NCBI GenBank assembly: GCA_016788425.1
Contig: JAEURQ010000002.1
Span: forward strand, 682,001-746,000
Source of the DNA: Chthonomonas sp.
Lineage (GTDB): Bacteria; Armatimonadota; Fimbriimonadia; Fimbriimonadales; Fimbriimonadaceae
DNA: 64,000 nt
Direction: 5' to 3'
The position numbers and the translations under genes were made by a program. This document shows positions 25,909 through 33,308 of the stretch, one piece after another. The notes under the pieces were generated by a model, which saw nothing but the letters and a program-made list of their open reading frames with translations, ran no database searches and was not told the origin of the DNA. The first letter of the stretch is position 1, and each line of letters starts with the position of its first letter.

Positions 25909-26114
25909 ATCCACGTCTCCACGATGCACAGCTCGTCAGAATAGTGACGATTGATGCAAACAAAGCCGTCTGGAATGTGGGCGCGGGCATCGTCCAATGT
26001 TTCAAAATCCCACGATTCCATTGGCTCCAGTCCGTTTGCGGAAACATCCCATTGCCTGACGACGAACCGGCCGGGAAAGTCGTCGGGTGAGTTGTACACG
26101 ACGTACTGGATCAT
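25905..26114 (-). CDS. Hypothetical small phage protein
   Basis: This 69-residue acidic protein (IQYVVYNSPDDFPGRFVVRQ) is typical of small phage-encoded ligand-binding-like folds. The ATG at 26114 overlaps the ASCH gene stop (ATGA), which fixes the start. The function is unknown. Confidence 0.65.
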   Translation of the reverse strand: MIQYVVYNSPDDFPGRFVVRQWDVSANGLEPMESWDFETLDDARAHIPDGFVCINRHYSDELCIVETWI

Positions 26115-26638
26115 GCATTCACCTTCCGGATTAGGTCCTTGGTGTTGCCGCAAACGCCGCAGGTGGTGCTTTCGCCCGTGTCGCCATGGCAGCCTTTGCA
26201 GTACAGGTGAGCGGGTGTGATTTCGCCCGGAACCTCAAACAGCCCGAGTTGTCCTTTCAGCAGGACTGGGATCGCAAGCGGGCGCGGGTTGGCGAGCTTC
26301 CAGCACCAGTAGTCAGGATCCGGACCGGCTTTCCACGGTGAGTCGCAAGCGTAGCTCGGGATGCAGTCAACGAGGTCCACGACGCCGATGATCGCGCCGC
26401 GGGGCTCGTTACCAACGAAGTCGTACTCGTTTATGAACTCGGTCGCCATTCTCAGCCAAGGGTTGCCGTAGTCCCCTCGACAGTAGTCGCGAAAGTCGTC
26501 CAGGCGCATGTCGAATTGCTTCCCAGCGTGGATGGCGAGGGGTCCACGGTAATTCGTCCTCCAGTTGCGGTTTTCAATGTCTTTGCCGCCGTGGATGATC
26601 GCCCAGGCCCACGGTTGTCGGATGGAAAGGACTTTCAT
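26111..26638 (-). CDS. ASCH domain protein
   Basis: This 175-residue protein begins MKVLSIRQPWAWAIIHGGKD followed by ENRNWRTNYRGPLAIHA, the ASCH/PUA-like signature, with GAIIGVVDLVDCI further in. ASCH domains bind modified nucleic acids or nucleosides, and some cleave N4-acetylcytidine. The C-terminal ~35 residues add CKGC and CGVC, a likely zinc ribbon. In a methylase-rich phage operon a role in nucleic-acid modification or counter-defence is plausible but inferred. Confidence 0.88.
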   Translation of the reverse strand: MKVLSIRQPWAWAIIHGGKDIENRNWRTNYRGPLAIHAGKQFDMRLDDFRDYCRGDYGNPWLRMATEFINEYDFVGNEPRGAIIGVVDLVDCIPSYACDSPWKAGPDPDYWCWKLANPRPLAIPVLLKGQLGLFEVPGEITPAHLYCKGCHGDTGESTTCGVCGNTKDLIRKVNA

Positions 26639-26817
26639 CTGGTCACCTTCTTGCGTCGTCGCTTCTTGCGCTGCGCGTCATCGTAGTTCATGGCAGCCAT
26701 TTCGAGCATGTACTCCGCTTCATTGCGGGCCTTGTTCGGCGGCTGAGCCGAGATCACCGCCGATGCGAGTGCCCACGGGTAGAGCTCGGAGGTTGGGGGG
26801 ATGACGATTTTTTTCAT
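26635..26817 (-). CDS. Small basic hypothetical protein
   Basis: This 60-residue protein has a helical middle and a very basic tail (QRKKRRRKKVTR), which suggests nucleic-acid contact. Both ends overlap neighbours by ATGA, which supports it as a gene. The function is unknown. Confidence 0.6.
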   Translation of the reverse strand: MKKIVIPPTSELYPWALASAVISAQPPNKARNEAEYMLEMAAMNYDDAQRKKRRRKKVTR

Positions 26818-27239
26818 ACCGACTCCTGCCCAGCGGCATGGAACTCGGACGCCTCATCTCCATCGCACTCACCACAAATGGCATCGCCGTTCGACTTGAA
26901 ACGGTAGCTTCCGAGGGCCTTGTGGTTGTCGCCATCGTAGAGGACGCTATCGCACTTACAGCAACTGATCCACGGTTCCGCAGGCTGCATCCAACCACCA
27001 CGGTCTGTAACGATTGCTGGTATTACCCTCAGGCACCAGTGAATGTCGCGGAACATCCACGAGTTCGACCGTTCCGTGAGGTACCTCCCTTCCGCAGCAA
27101 GCGTGAGGAAGTTTCCATCAGCCATTTGGCGCCGAATCGTCCGTCCGTCTACGAGTTCCCATGGGCCGAACTCAGGGTCGCACATCCACCGAGAAGGTTT
27201 CAGTACCTGGTCCCCGTCGAACGCTTGGTTCACGGTCAT
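26814..27239 (-). CDS. Hypothetical protein with C-terminal zinc site
   Basis: This 141-residue, Trp-rich product has SCCKCD and CGECDGD in its last 50 residues, a probable zinc ribbon. It begins in a TAATG overlap with the gene upstream and ends in an ATGA overlap with the gene downstream. The family is not recognised. Confidence 0.7.
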   Translation of the reverse strand: MTVNQAFDGDQVLKPSRWMCDPEFGPWELVDGRTIRRQMADGNFLTLAAEGRYLTERSNSWMFRDIHWCLRVIPAIVTDRGGWMQPAEPWISCCKCDSVLYDGDNHKALGSYRFKSNGDAICGECDGDEASEFHAAGQESV

Positions 27240-27460
27240 TAACCCTCATCCTCCACGTCCGACAGTTCAAACGGCGGGTTGTTAACCTCAGTTCGGCAAT
27301 TGAACGGCGCATCTGATACGGGCCAAAAACAATCGTTGTGTGTTTCGCCCTCCTGTGGGAACGACCCGACGGCTTGGAAATCACTCCAGACCATCATAAA
27401 ACGGGCACACTCGGCTCGAACTGGGCAGCCGCCATTTGTGCAAGCGGCGTAATCAGGCAT
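27239..27460 (-). CDS. Small cysteine-rich hypothetical protein
   Basis: This 73-residue product reads MPDYAACTNGGCPVRAECAR and has a further Cys pair downstream. The CxxxxxCxxxxxC spacing suggests metal binding, reminiscent of Fe-S or zinc micro-domains. The ATG at 27460 overlaps the upstream stop by 8 bp. An upstream in-frame start was rejected because it would run into that gene. Confidence 0.65.
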   Translation of the reverse strand: MPDYAACTNGGCPVRAECARFMMVWSDFQAVGSFPQEGETHNDCFWPVSDAPFNCRTEVNNPPFELSDVEDEG

Positions 27461-27683
27461 CTCGCCCTCCTCGCTCTCGCTTTTTAAGCCTCCGAGTGCT
27501 CCAAATGTCCGTAGGAGTGAGGTCCACTGCCAGTGCCAGCTCAAATCGAGCATGCGCATCCGCAATCGACTCCTTGCCGAGGTAAATGGCTACCACGGGT
27601 CCGCGATTATGGGAGTATGCCCACCAGCCGGTCTGGCTGGGAGGGGAGTAAGTAAACCGTAGTGGTTTCCGGGGCCTTGGCAC
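27453..27683 (-). CDS. Hypothetical small phage protein
   Basis: This 76-residue basic protein starts at a GTG that overlaps the upstream stop (TAGTG). It contains a KRERGGRD tail. No family is recognised. Confidence 0.6.
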   Translation of the reverse strand: MPRPRKPLRFTYSPPSQTGWWAYSHNRGPVVAIYLGKESIADAHARFELALAVDLTPTDIWSTRRLKKRERGGRDA

Positions 27684-27937
27684 TAGACAGTTTCTCCTCG
27701 GCGAACGATCTCGCGGTGAAGCAGTTCGGCCTTTTCGATGGCCTTGGCGGCGTCCATGATCGCGACGTCTCGGTAGTGCCGGAGTGTCACGGTGGGATCA
27801 ATCCCGTAACATGGTCGCTCGGCCATTTCGGTGAGGTGGCGTACCTCGTCCTCGACAGTAGGGTCGGGCGTCGTGATGGCGCGGGCCACTGCGGCTTCGG
27901 CCTGGATTCTGAGCCAGTGCTCTTCTGCGTGTCTCAT
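27683..27937 (-). CDS. Hypothetical helical phage protein
   Basis: This 84-residue, almost entirely helical protein (HWLRIQAEAAVARAIT, DAAKAIEKAELLHREIV) has an ATGA overlap upstream. The function is unknown. Confidence 0.65.
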   Translation of the reverse strand: MRHAEEHWLRIQAEAAVARAITTPDPTVEDEVRHLTEMAERPCYGIDPTVTLRHYRDVAIMDAAKAIEKAELLHREIVRRGETV

Positions 27938-28170
27938 AGCGCGGCTCCCTCCTGCTCCTGTTCGTCAGTTTCTGCACCTATGTTTCGCACGACCTGCGAC
28001 GGATCAACGAGTATTCGAGTTTTTGGGATCGGTGGCTTTCGGAATACTTCGTCGGGAACTTCGAGCTCGACTTGCATGGCGTGTTCGCCTGCATTGAGCT
28101 TGAAATTCTCCGTTTTGGTAAACCGATCGATTCCTCGCTTGTTGAAGATTACAAAGTAGCTGTCTTTCAC
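27934..28170 (-). CDS. Hypothetical small phage protein
   Basis: This 78-residue protein (FVIFNKRGIDRFTKTENFKL then GEHAMQVELEVPDEVFR) has a beta-strand pattern and an acidic tail. It is coupled by ATGA on both sides. The function is unknown. Confidence 0.65.
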   Translation of the reverse strand: MKDSYFVIFNKRGIDRFTKTENFKLNAGEHAMQVELEVPDEVFRKPPIPKTRILVDPSQVVRNIGAETDEQEQEGAAL

Positions 28171-28427
28171 AAGAGCACCCCTTGGGCTGGTTCCCGGAGG
28201 AGCTTGTCTAGCTCGCGCTCAGCGGATTTGGATGCTTCGAGCTTGTCCTTTTGTCCGGCAAAGTATGCACGTTGGAGAGCGCGGACTTCATAGGCTTTTC
28301 GTGCGACTGTCAAGACATAAGCGGTGTCAAGGTCGCTCAGCTTGATGCCGCCGTCAAGCTCTACTGGAGAAAGGGCGCCGAGGCGCAGTTCTGGGCCAGG
28401 AGCGATGCCATTCAGGGCTCCGCTCAT
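28167..28427 (-). CDS. Hypothetical helical phage protein
   Basis: This 86-residue product has a long helix or coiled coil (YEVRALQRAYFAGQKDKLEA). It overlaps both neighbours by ATGA. The function is unknown. Confidence 0.65.
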   Translation of the reverse strand: MSGALNGIAPGPELRLGALSPVELDGGIKLSDLDTAYVLTVARKAYEVRALQRAYFAGQKDKLEASKSAERELDKLLREPAQGVLL

Positions 28428-28690
28428 CGCTCCTCCTCAAGGGTCGCATCAGCGACAAAATCAACGTGGAGTCGTGCTAGGTCGCGAGCGTTTTCGATTC
28501 CCACTTCGCGCTCAGTTGGCACAACCGACCGCTCGGGCTGGAATTCGTAAAGAGTGCCGTAAATCAGGTTGCCGCTTGCTGTGGCGTACCACTGGGGATA
28601 ACCACCGGGTAACTTGTGCGCCGTTTCGGGGCTCTTGCCGCACCCGATGAGGAGCAGAGCGATGGTAAGGATAAGTGTGTTAGGTTTCAT
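28424..28690 (-). CDS. Phage-encoded lipoprotein
   Basis: The 88-residue protein has an N-terminal type II signal (KPNTLILTIALLLIGC) with a lipobox at LIGC. A short polar domain follows. A lipoprotein made from the early leftward operon is expected to reach the host envelope, where phage lipoproteins often block superinfection. That role is inferred from type and not from homology. The start lies in a TGATG overlap with the methylase gene. Confidence 0.75.
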   Translation of the reverse strand: MKPNTLILTIALLLIGCGKSPETAHKLPGGYPQWYATASGNLIYGTLYEFQPERSVVPTEREVGIENARDLARLHVDFVADATLEEER

Positions 28691-29487
28691 CAGATGTCCA
28701 TGAGCACCTGGCCCTTGCGGTCCAGGATGATGTCGGGCGCGGCGATAACCGCGGCGGGTGCGAGTGGGTCGGTTTCAGGCACCAGCGTTGCAATGGCGCT
28801 AGCCTGGCGCATGATGTTGAGGGCCGCGAGCTCGTGAGGCTGAGCCAGTCCGGTCGCTAGCGGGTGGAAGATATTGCGGCGACGTCCGTAAACTTCGTAG
28901 CTTAGTGAGTTTCCGTGAACGACCTCGGCCGGGATTCCGTGCAGAGTGAAGTTGATGAACGACATGTCGCAGGCCAGGGGACTCACGTCCCAAGCCTCGA
29001 CGTAGATGTTCAGGCAACTGCACAACCCCCGGATCGAGATGAGTTCCTCGGCGGCGCACAACACCATTTGCCCGGCACCAGTGCAAGGTTCCTGAATCAG
29101 GAGTGGGCGGTCAACGGGGATCGTCACATCGGTTACGGTCAGCCTTGCCATGAGACGGCAGACATCGTACGGGGTGTAGAACTCCCCGTTGCTTCGCTGG
29201 GCGCTTTTGCTCCCGAGTTCCATGTGGACCGGCCCCATGACATCTCGGAAGTCGTTCAACTCCGCGGCCGCGATGAACTCGGCGAACGTATCACTGAGGG
29301 CTTGGATTTGGGCAGGCTTGTAGGGCGCGACCAATTGCCGATAGTCATCCTCGCGCTGTCCGGCGGCGAGCGCACACGCGGCGCATGCTACGAATAGCCG
29401 GAACGCTTCATGAGGATACGTGCGAAGGATGTCGCCAAGCTTCTCGAATGTTCGGGGACCGAACGAAGGCTTAGCGGTTTTCTTCAC
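28690..29487 (-). CDS. Phage N-6 DNA methylase-like protein
   Basis: The 265-residue protein has SNGEFYTPYDVCRLMARL and motif I QEPCTGAGQMVLCAAEEL, the pattern of HsdM-like adenine methylases. I see no NPPY/F motif IV. Where it should fall the sequence reads HGNSLSYEVYGRRRNIF. Short phage relatives of HsdM share this loss, so activity is uncertain and a binding or regulatory role is possible. The GTG start at 29487 overlaps the stop of a 55-residue gene (GTGA). Confidence 0.82.
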   Translation of the reverse strand: MKKTAKPSFGPRTFEKLGDILRTYPHEAFRLFVACAACALAAGQREDDYRQLVAPYKPAQIQALSDTFAEFIAAAELNDFRDVMGPVHMELGSKSAQRSNGEFYTPYDVCRLMARLTVTDVTIPVDRPLLIQEPCTGAGQMVLCAAEELISIRGLCSCLNIYVEAWDVSPLACDMSFINFTLHGIPAEVVHGNSLSYEVYGRRRNIFHPLATGLAQPHELAALNIMRQASAIATLVPETDPLAPAAVIAAPDIILDRKGQVLMDI

Positions 29488-29651
29488 GAGCGGACCCCCA
29501 ACTCGACTAGGCTATAGTCTCCCCTACCTACGATGCGAACATGTGTGGCCCCGATCGCCCACTTCTTCTTCAGGATTGTTGCCAGAGGTGCCTGACGGCA
29601 CTCGATCCAGCCTCGTCCAGGGATGAAGATCTGATCAACCTGCTTGCTCAC
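29484..29651 (-). CDS. 55-residue hypothetical protein between ATPase and methylase genes
   Basis: This short gene starts at a GTG overlapping the upstream stop (GTGA at 29648-29651) and stops in the GTGA that starts the methylase (29484-29487). The coupling on both sides supports it despite its size. The product begins VSKQVDQIFIPGRGWIE and contains a basic LKKKW stretch. The pattern suggests a small beta protein. The function is unknown. Confidence 0.65.
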   Translation of the reverse strand: MSKQVDQIFIPGRGWIECRQAPLATILKKKWAIGATHVRIVGRGDYSLVELGVRS

Positions 29652-29911
29652 GCTTCCTCCTTATTTGGGAAAATGCGGTCGAAGTCGTCTGCATCTTCAG
29701 AGTCACATTCAAACCACTCCATGCAAGTGCGCAGGAGGTGGTCATAGTCTCCGGAAGTGGCTTCGGCGTTGAACCTGGTCCAGATTTCTTGCCAATCTTC
29801 GCGCCCCGTTTCCTTGAGGGCCCCGCGAGCTCGAGCAAGAATTGCAAACGCGTTTCCGTTCTCGCCCACCAGCTTTAGATGGGCGAGTTTCTTGATATTG
29901 GCCGTGCTCAT
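29648..29911 (-). CDS. Hypothetical protein next to ATPase gene
   Basis: This 87-residue helical protein (ANIKKLAHLKLVGENGNAFA) has an acidic C-terminus (CDSEDADDFDRIF). The ATG at 29911 overlaps the ATPase stop (ATGA), which decides the start. The function is unknown, but it is probably made with the ATPase. Confidence 0.7.
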   Translation of the reverse strand: MSTANIKKLAHLKLVGENGNAFAILARARGALKETGREDWQEIWTRFNAEATSGDYDHLLRTCMEWFECDSEDADDFDRIFPNKEEA

Positions 29912-31278
29912 GCACCGACTCCCGACAGCTCGCGGTAGCCGAGTTCGGTGTTGGCTCCGTCGTGGATGTAGATCGAGCATTGGCGGTCAAAGCCTTCTTC
30001 TTCCAGGTTGGCGACCACTTCGGCGAAGACCTGGGCGCCGCGCTGGGCGGCTTCGTCGGCGATGAGGCGCAGAGTTTTCTTGTCCACCGTGCTGGCGTCT
30101 CGGATCAGGATCAGGCCGAGTTGGCCACGCATGGCGAGGGCGATGCCGACCGACGCCCGCACCTGCTCGGCGTGGGAAGCCTGCCGGAACGGAATTTCGT
30201 TGAGGGTGACTTCTTTGGCGTTGAACGCGAGGCCAGGAACCGGGAAGTTGGCTTCGCTGAGCATCCGCTTCTTTTCCGACTGGAGGTAGGTCACCTGCTG
30301 GATGGCTTGCCCAAGCTCGGCTTCGGCCTTTGTCCATTCATCCTTTCCGGCGAGCTTCGCTTGGTTGTCGCGGAATTTTCGATTTGCTTCCTCGACCCCC
30401 GCCATTTGATTTTGAATTGCGGTTGGATCCTGCTTCACCATCTGATGCGCGGCCATTTCCAGGTTGCCCAGTAATCGACGATGCTCGGCGAGATTTGCTT
30501 CTTGTGTTTTCAGCCGGCTTTCGGCTTCTTCGAGTTGACGCTTCAGCCGTTGTATTTCGGCGGCGGATCGGTCAATCGCGTCCTCCATGCCGGTGATTTC
30601 CTGCCGTTTCAGGTCCGTGGCATTTCGCGCCTGGTCGCACGTGTTGTTGTGGTCAAGGATTCGCTGAAGCTCCTGACTTAGGTCGGCTACGCTGACTTCG
30701 GCGTCGGGGGCATCATCGTGCCAGGGGAGTTCGCCAACGCGGGCGATGAGTCGCTTTTGATGCTCATCAAGTTGGCTCTGTCGACTCCGCGCGTCTTCGA
30801 TCTGCTTGTCGATCGCATCCATGTCGAGCCCGACCAGGTCGGCGAGGATGCGGCGTTGCTCGATGGGTTGTTTGGCAATAAAATCGAGCGGATCCACGAA
30901 CATGCCTCCGATGAGGTCGTTCAGGAACTGTTGGGGATTCGGCACCTTTGTGCCGTCGTCAAGCCGCGTGATTTCCAGGTTCGGTTTTCCGTTGGCATCG
31001 AAAAGCCGCTTGACCTGGTACGGCGGGATGGTGACCTTGATGCCGGCTCCCTGGGCACCTGAGTGCACGGGCATGGTTTGCGTTCGGGGCACTCCGCAGA
31101 GGGCGTTTTCGATGGCGTCCAGGACGGAGCTCTTGCCATTGGCGTTTTCGCCGCCGATCGTGACGAGGTTGTCGCCCTCATCAAGAGTGAGTGAGAAGGC
31201 TCGGACGCGCTTGAACGAGCGGATGTCGATACCGGTGATCCGGATTTGATTATTGGGTAGTTGTAGTGTTGTGGACAT
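29908..31278 (-). CDS. SMC/RecF-like AAA ATPase
   Basis: The 456-residue protein has Walker A at residues ~42-51 (GGENANGKSS), a long coiled coil (~residues 160-340, e.g. IQRLKRQLEEAESRLKTQE), and a C-terminal half with SHAEQVRASVGIALAM, equivalent to the ABC signature helix region. The Walker B strand (LGLILIRDAS) lacks the usual DE pair. It resembles AAA_23 or RecF-like phage ATPases that act in recombination or DNA-end handling. It lies mid-way in the leftward operon with small genes on both sides. Confidence 0.88.
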   Translation of the reverse strand: MSTTLQLPNNQIRITGIDIRSFKRVRAFSLTLDEGDNLVTIGGENANGKSSVLDAIENALCGVPRTQTMPVHSGAQGAGIKVTIPPYQVKRLFDANGKPNLEITRLDDGTKVPNPQQFLNDLIGGMFVDPLDFIAKQPIEQRRILADLVGLDMDAIDKQIEDARSRQSQLDEHQKRLIARVGELPWHDDAPDAEVSVADLSQELQRILDHNNTCDQARNATDLKRQEITGMEDAIDRSAAEIQRLKRQLEEAESRLKTQEANLAEHRRLLGNLEMAAHQMVKQDPTAIQNQMAGVEEANRKFRDNQAKLAGKDEWTKAEAELGQAIQQVTYLQSEKKRMLSEANFPVPGLAFNAKEVTLNEIPFRQASHAEQVRASVGIALAMRGQLGLILIRDASTVDKKTLRLIADEAAQRGAQVFAEVVANLEEEGFDRQCSIYIHDGANTELGYRELSGVGA

Positions 31279-31281
31279 GGT

Positions 31282-31500
31282 TTAACGTTGGGGCGTGATG
31301 CCGAATCGGGCATTGAGGTCAGCGCGGTTTGCGGCTTGGGCTTCCGCCCAGACCTGGCCGAGAATGATGCCGACGGAGAGGGTGCCGGCGATCAGCAGGG
31401 CCAGGCCGGGGCGTTTTCGCCGCCGTGGTTTACATTCGCAGATGGTTTGAATGGGGATGTGTCCGGAGCTCATCAGGCTCCTCGCTTGGCGGCGAGTCAT
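31282..31500 (-). CDS. Small single-TM protein
   Basis: This 72-residue product has a basic N-terminus (CKPRRRKRPG), one transmembrane helix (LALLIAGTLSVGIILGQVWA) and a short tail. The ATG at 31500 overlaps the upstream stop (ATGA). The function is unknown. Confidence 0.7.
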   Translation of the reverse strand: MTRRQARSLMSSGHIPIQTICECKPRRRKRPGLALLIAGTLSVGIILGQVWAEAQAANRADLNARFGITPQR

Positions 31501-31742
31501 GCGGCCACCTCGTACATGGCGTCGATTTCTTCGCTTGTTGCCCCGGACAGGAATGCCCGTTCCGCAAGAATTGCTTCGTGGGCGGCGGCGCAAAGCATGG
31601 ATGCTCCCAAAACAGAACCCATTCGGTTCAGAAATTCGCGGTCCTCGCGAGTTGCGATCGCGGTGAAGCGGAACTCGGGCCAGAGTGGGATCTGGTGTAC
31701 AGCGCGGTAGGCGCGAGACAATTGGAGTTCATGCGTTTTCAT
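31497..31742 (-). CDS. Hypothetical helical protein
   Basis: This 81-residue protein (KTHELQLSRAYRAVHQIPLW ... SGATSEEIDAMYEVAA) is mostly helical. The start at 31742 is fixed by the ATGA overlap with the KTSC gene. The function is unknown. Confidence 0.65.
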   Translation of the reverse strand: MKTHELQLSRAYRAVHQIPLWPEFRFTAIATREDREFLNRMGSVLGASMLCAAAHEAILAERAFLSGATSEEIDAMYEVAA

Positions 31743-32080
31743 CGCATCGCTCCCTTTGTGTGAATGTCGGCCCAGTACTCGTCTGTCGGTTTGGATTCCA
31801 ATTCGAGATCGGGGATCAATTCCTTGGCAACCTTGGTGTACGGGAAGTGCGGCTTGATCTGCTGGTTTAGCCATTGGCCGATGCTGAAGCCGGTCCCGAT
31901 TTCGATAATGATTCCGGTTGCGGCGACGGCGTTGGGCACGTTGGTGTAGTCGTAGGTACCGCCGTTGCGAAACTCAACCCGCAGGACTTTGGCGTCGGTG
32001 CTGTATTCGAGCTTTGCGATTTGGGAGGACTTGCCCGCCGGAACTCGGCGGGTGATGTCGAAGTTGACGGCCTTAGACAT
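31739..32080 (-). CDS. KTSC domain protein
   Basis: This 113-residue protein has the KTSC pattern: SSQIAKLEYSTDAKVLRVEF followed by GGTYDYTNVP. KTSC domains occur in phage and prophage proteins and have been linked to RNA-binding or lysyl-tRNA synthetase-like contexts, but the function is unknown. The ATG at 32080 overlaps the upstream stop by 8 bp. Confidence 0.8.
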   Translation of the reverse strand: MSKAVNFDITRRVPAGKSSQIAKLEYSTDAKVLRVEFRNGGTYDYTNVPNAVAATGIIIEIGTGFSIGQWLNQQIKPHFPYTKVAKELIPDLELESKPTDEYWADIHTKGAMR

Positions 32081-32504
32081 TTGCGGCCTCCAGCGGTGCG
32101 CCAAGCTTGGTTTTGAGCGAGATGAATGTGCCGCCGGTGGAAACAAACCAGTCGGTTCCATCCCAGAGGTAGATGTATTCGGCCCAGCTTTCCTTGGCGC
32201 AGTCGACGAATTCTTTGAGCGTATTAAACGAAATTCTCGATCGGAACTCCTCGCCGCGGTCGCGGTGGTAGGCGCGGGTCCAATTGGCTGTCTCCTCGGT
32301 CTTGTTGTCGAAGTCGTGCTTTTCGCCGATTTCGCTCCCGAGTGAGCTGATGTCGCCCAACTCCAGGAGCTGCTTGACTTTCTCGTCGGTCGTGTAGTGT
32401 TTTAGGAGAGTGGTTCCAACTCCTGCGAGGTAGCCGTCGAAGTGGCAGTAGATGGCTTCGAATCCGAAATCGACTTTGCGGCCGATAAATGATCGGGTGC
32501 TCAT
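32073..32504 (-). CDS. Conserved phage hypothetical protein
   Basis: This 143-residue product starts MSTRSFIGRK and continues FEAIYCHFDGYLAGVG, a pattern seen in small early proteins of many tailed phages. It ends with a WAEYIYLWDGTDWFV strand pair. The function is unknown. ATGA overlap with the upstream gene. Confidence 0.75.
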   Translation of the reverse strand: MSTRSFIGRKVDFGFEAIYCHFDGYLAGVGTTLLKHYTTDEKVKQLLELGDISSLGSEIGEKHDFDNKTEETANWTRAYHRDRGEEFRSRISFNTLKEFVDCAKESWAEYIYLWDGTDWFVSTGGTFISLKTKLGAPLEAANV

Positions 32505-32830
32505 GCTGGCACCTCGTTGTACTCAGAGATGTGAAGTGGTAAATCTTCAAATTTGCCGGGCAACACGAACGCAACCCAGGTTGACTTCCACATCTGGTGG
32601 GCCTCTGCCTGGTTGCCACGATGAACTCCGAGCGTCCAACCATCGTCGCGGATGAAGATTATCGGGGCGTTCAGGTAGATGGACTTATCAAGGTCACCAA
32701 TGCTCTGAGGGGACCGCGCGAAGCCGTCATCGCAGAGAATTCTCGCGGGGCCTTCGGATTGGAGTTGGCGAATGGCCTTCTTAATGGCCTCGGCATGCGG
32801 GCCGCCTTCCCACCATTTACATGCGGGCAT
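32501..32830 (-). CDS. Hypothetical phage protein
   Basis: This 109-residue alpha/beta protein (HAEAIKKAIRQLQSEGPARI) starts one base after the stop of the first gene of the operon. The family is not recognised. Confidence 0.7.
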   Translation of the reverse strand: MPACKWWEGGPHAEAIKKAIRQLQSEGPARILCDDGFARSPQSIGDLDKSIYLNAPIIFIRDDGWTLGVHRGNQAEAHQMWKSTWVAFVLPGKFEDLPLHISEYNEVPA

Positions 32831-32831
32831 C

Positions 32832-33146
32832 TCAGCAACCCTCCACGGAGAAGGATTCGGACTGGCCTTCGGTAGTCCACATGGCGAGGTCGGCGAGCAT
32901 TCTCTGCTCGGCTTGCTTGTCGCGCTTGGATTGGCCGTAAGTTCCGCGGATTGTGGCGAAGGTGCTGGCCTTCACCCACTGGCGGATGCTGGGGACGTAG
33001 ACGTTCCCGGTGTGCCGGTCGTGGACGTTGGCGCCGGTCAGGCGGTGAGCTTTGGTGACCGCGCTGACGCGGTCGTCGCAGTTGTCGATAATGAGCAGTC
33101 GGCTCGTTCGCGGGGTCGCGATTCTGACGGAGTAACGTGTGTTCAT
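32832..33146 (-). CDS. First gene of leftward operon, hypothetical
   Basis: This 104-residue protein (NTRYSVRIATPRTSRLLIID) has a beta-rich N-terminal half and a basic C-terminal half. The ATG at 33146 has GAGGA upstream and lies ~30 bp below a TGGTATAAT extended -10 element. The start fits a normal leader, unlike the rightward genes nearby. The function is unknown. Confidence 0.7.
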   Translation of the reverse strand: MNTRYSVRIATPRTSRLLIIDNCDDRVSAVTKAHRLTGANVHDRHTGNVYVPSIRQWVKASTFATIRGTYGQSKRDKQAEQRMLADLAMWTTEGQSESFSVEGC

Positions 33147-33176
33147 TTTGTCCTCGGGGCGGTGCCCTGAGAACAT

Positions 33177-33185
33177 ATTATACCA
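33177..33185 (-). promoter_or_regulatory. Extended -10 promoter of leftward operon
   Basis: The minus strand reads TGGTATAAT, a perfect -10 with the TGn extension. A TTGATA lies 20 bp upstream (33203-33208), longer than the optimal 17-bp spacing. It drives the 10.8-kb leftward operon. Confidence 0.7.
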
Positions 33186-33188
33186 AAC

Positions 33189-33208
33189 TTGATCGAAATT
33201 TATATCAA
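33189..33208. promoter_or_regulatory. Imperfect 20-bp palindrome, candidate repressor operator
   Basis: The half-sites TTGATCGAAA and TTGATATAAA match at 8 of 10 positions and lie just upstream of the leftward -10. Related TTGAT half-sites occur at 33262 and around 34802-34849, where the repressor and its opposing gene start. Confidence 0.45.
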
Positions 33209-33261
33209 ACGCGAAGTTTTGTTGAATATTGTGCTGACGATGGGCAAGCGTGTGACCAAAA

Positions 33262-33273
33262 TTGATACGTCAA
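33262..33273. promoter_or_regulatory. TTGA-N4-TCAA dyad
   Basis: The sequence TTGATACGTCAA shares the TTGATA half-site with the palindrome at 33189 and lies upstream of the rightward TACAAT. It may be a second operator. Confidence 0.35.
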
Positions 33274-33293
33274 TAGGCACTTTGGCCCAGTCG

Positions 33294-33302
33294 TGATACA
33301 AT
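33294..33302 (+). promoter_or_regulatory. Extended -10 promoter, near-leaderless
   Basis: TGATACAAT is an extended -10 (TGn + TACAAT). TAGGCA lies 17 bp upstream as a weak -35. Only 6 bases separate the -10 from the ATG at 33309, so transcription should begin at or next to the start codon. Confidence 0.55.
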
Positions 33303-33308
33303 CGCCTC

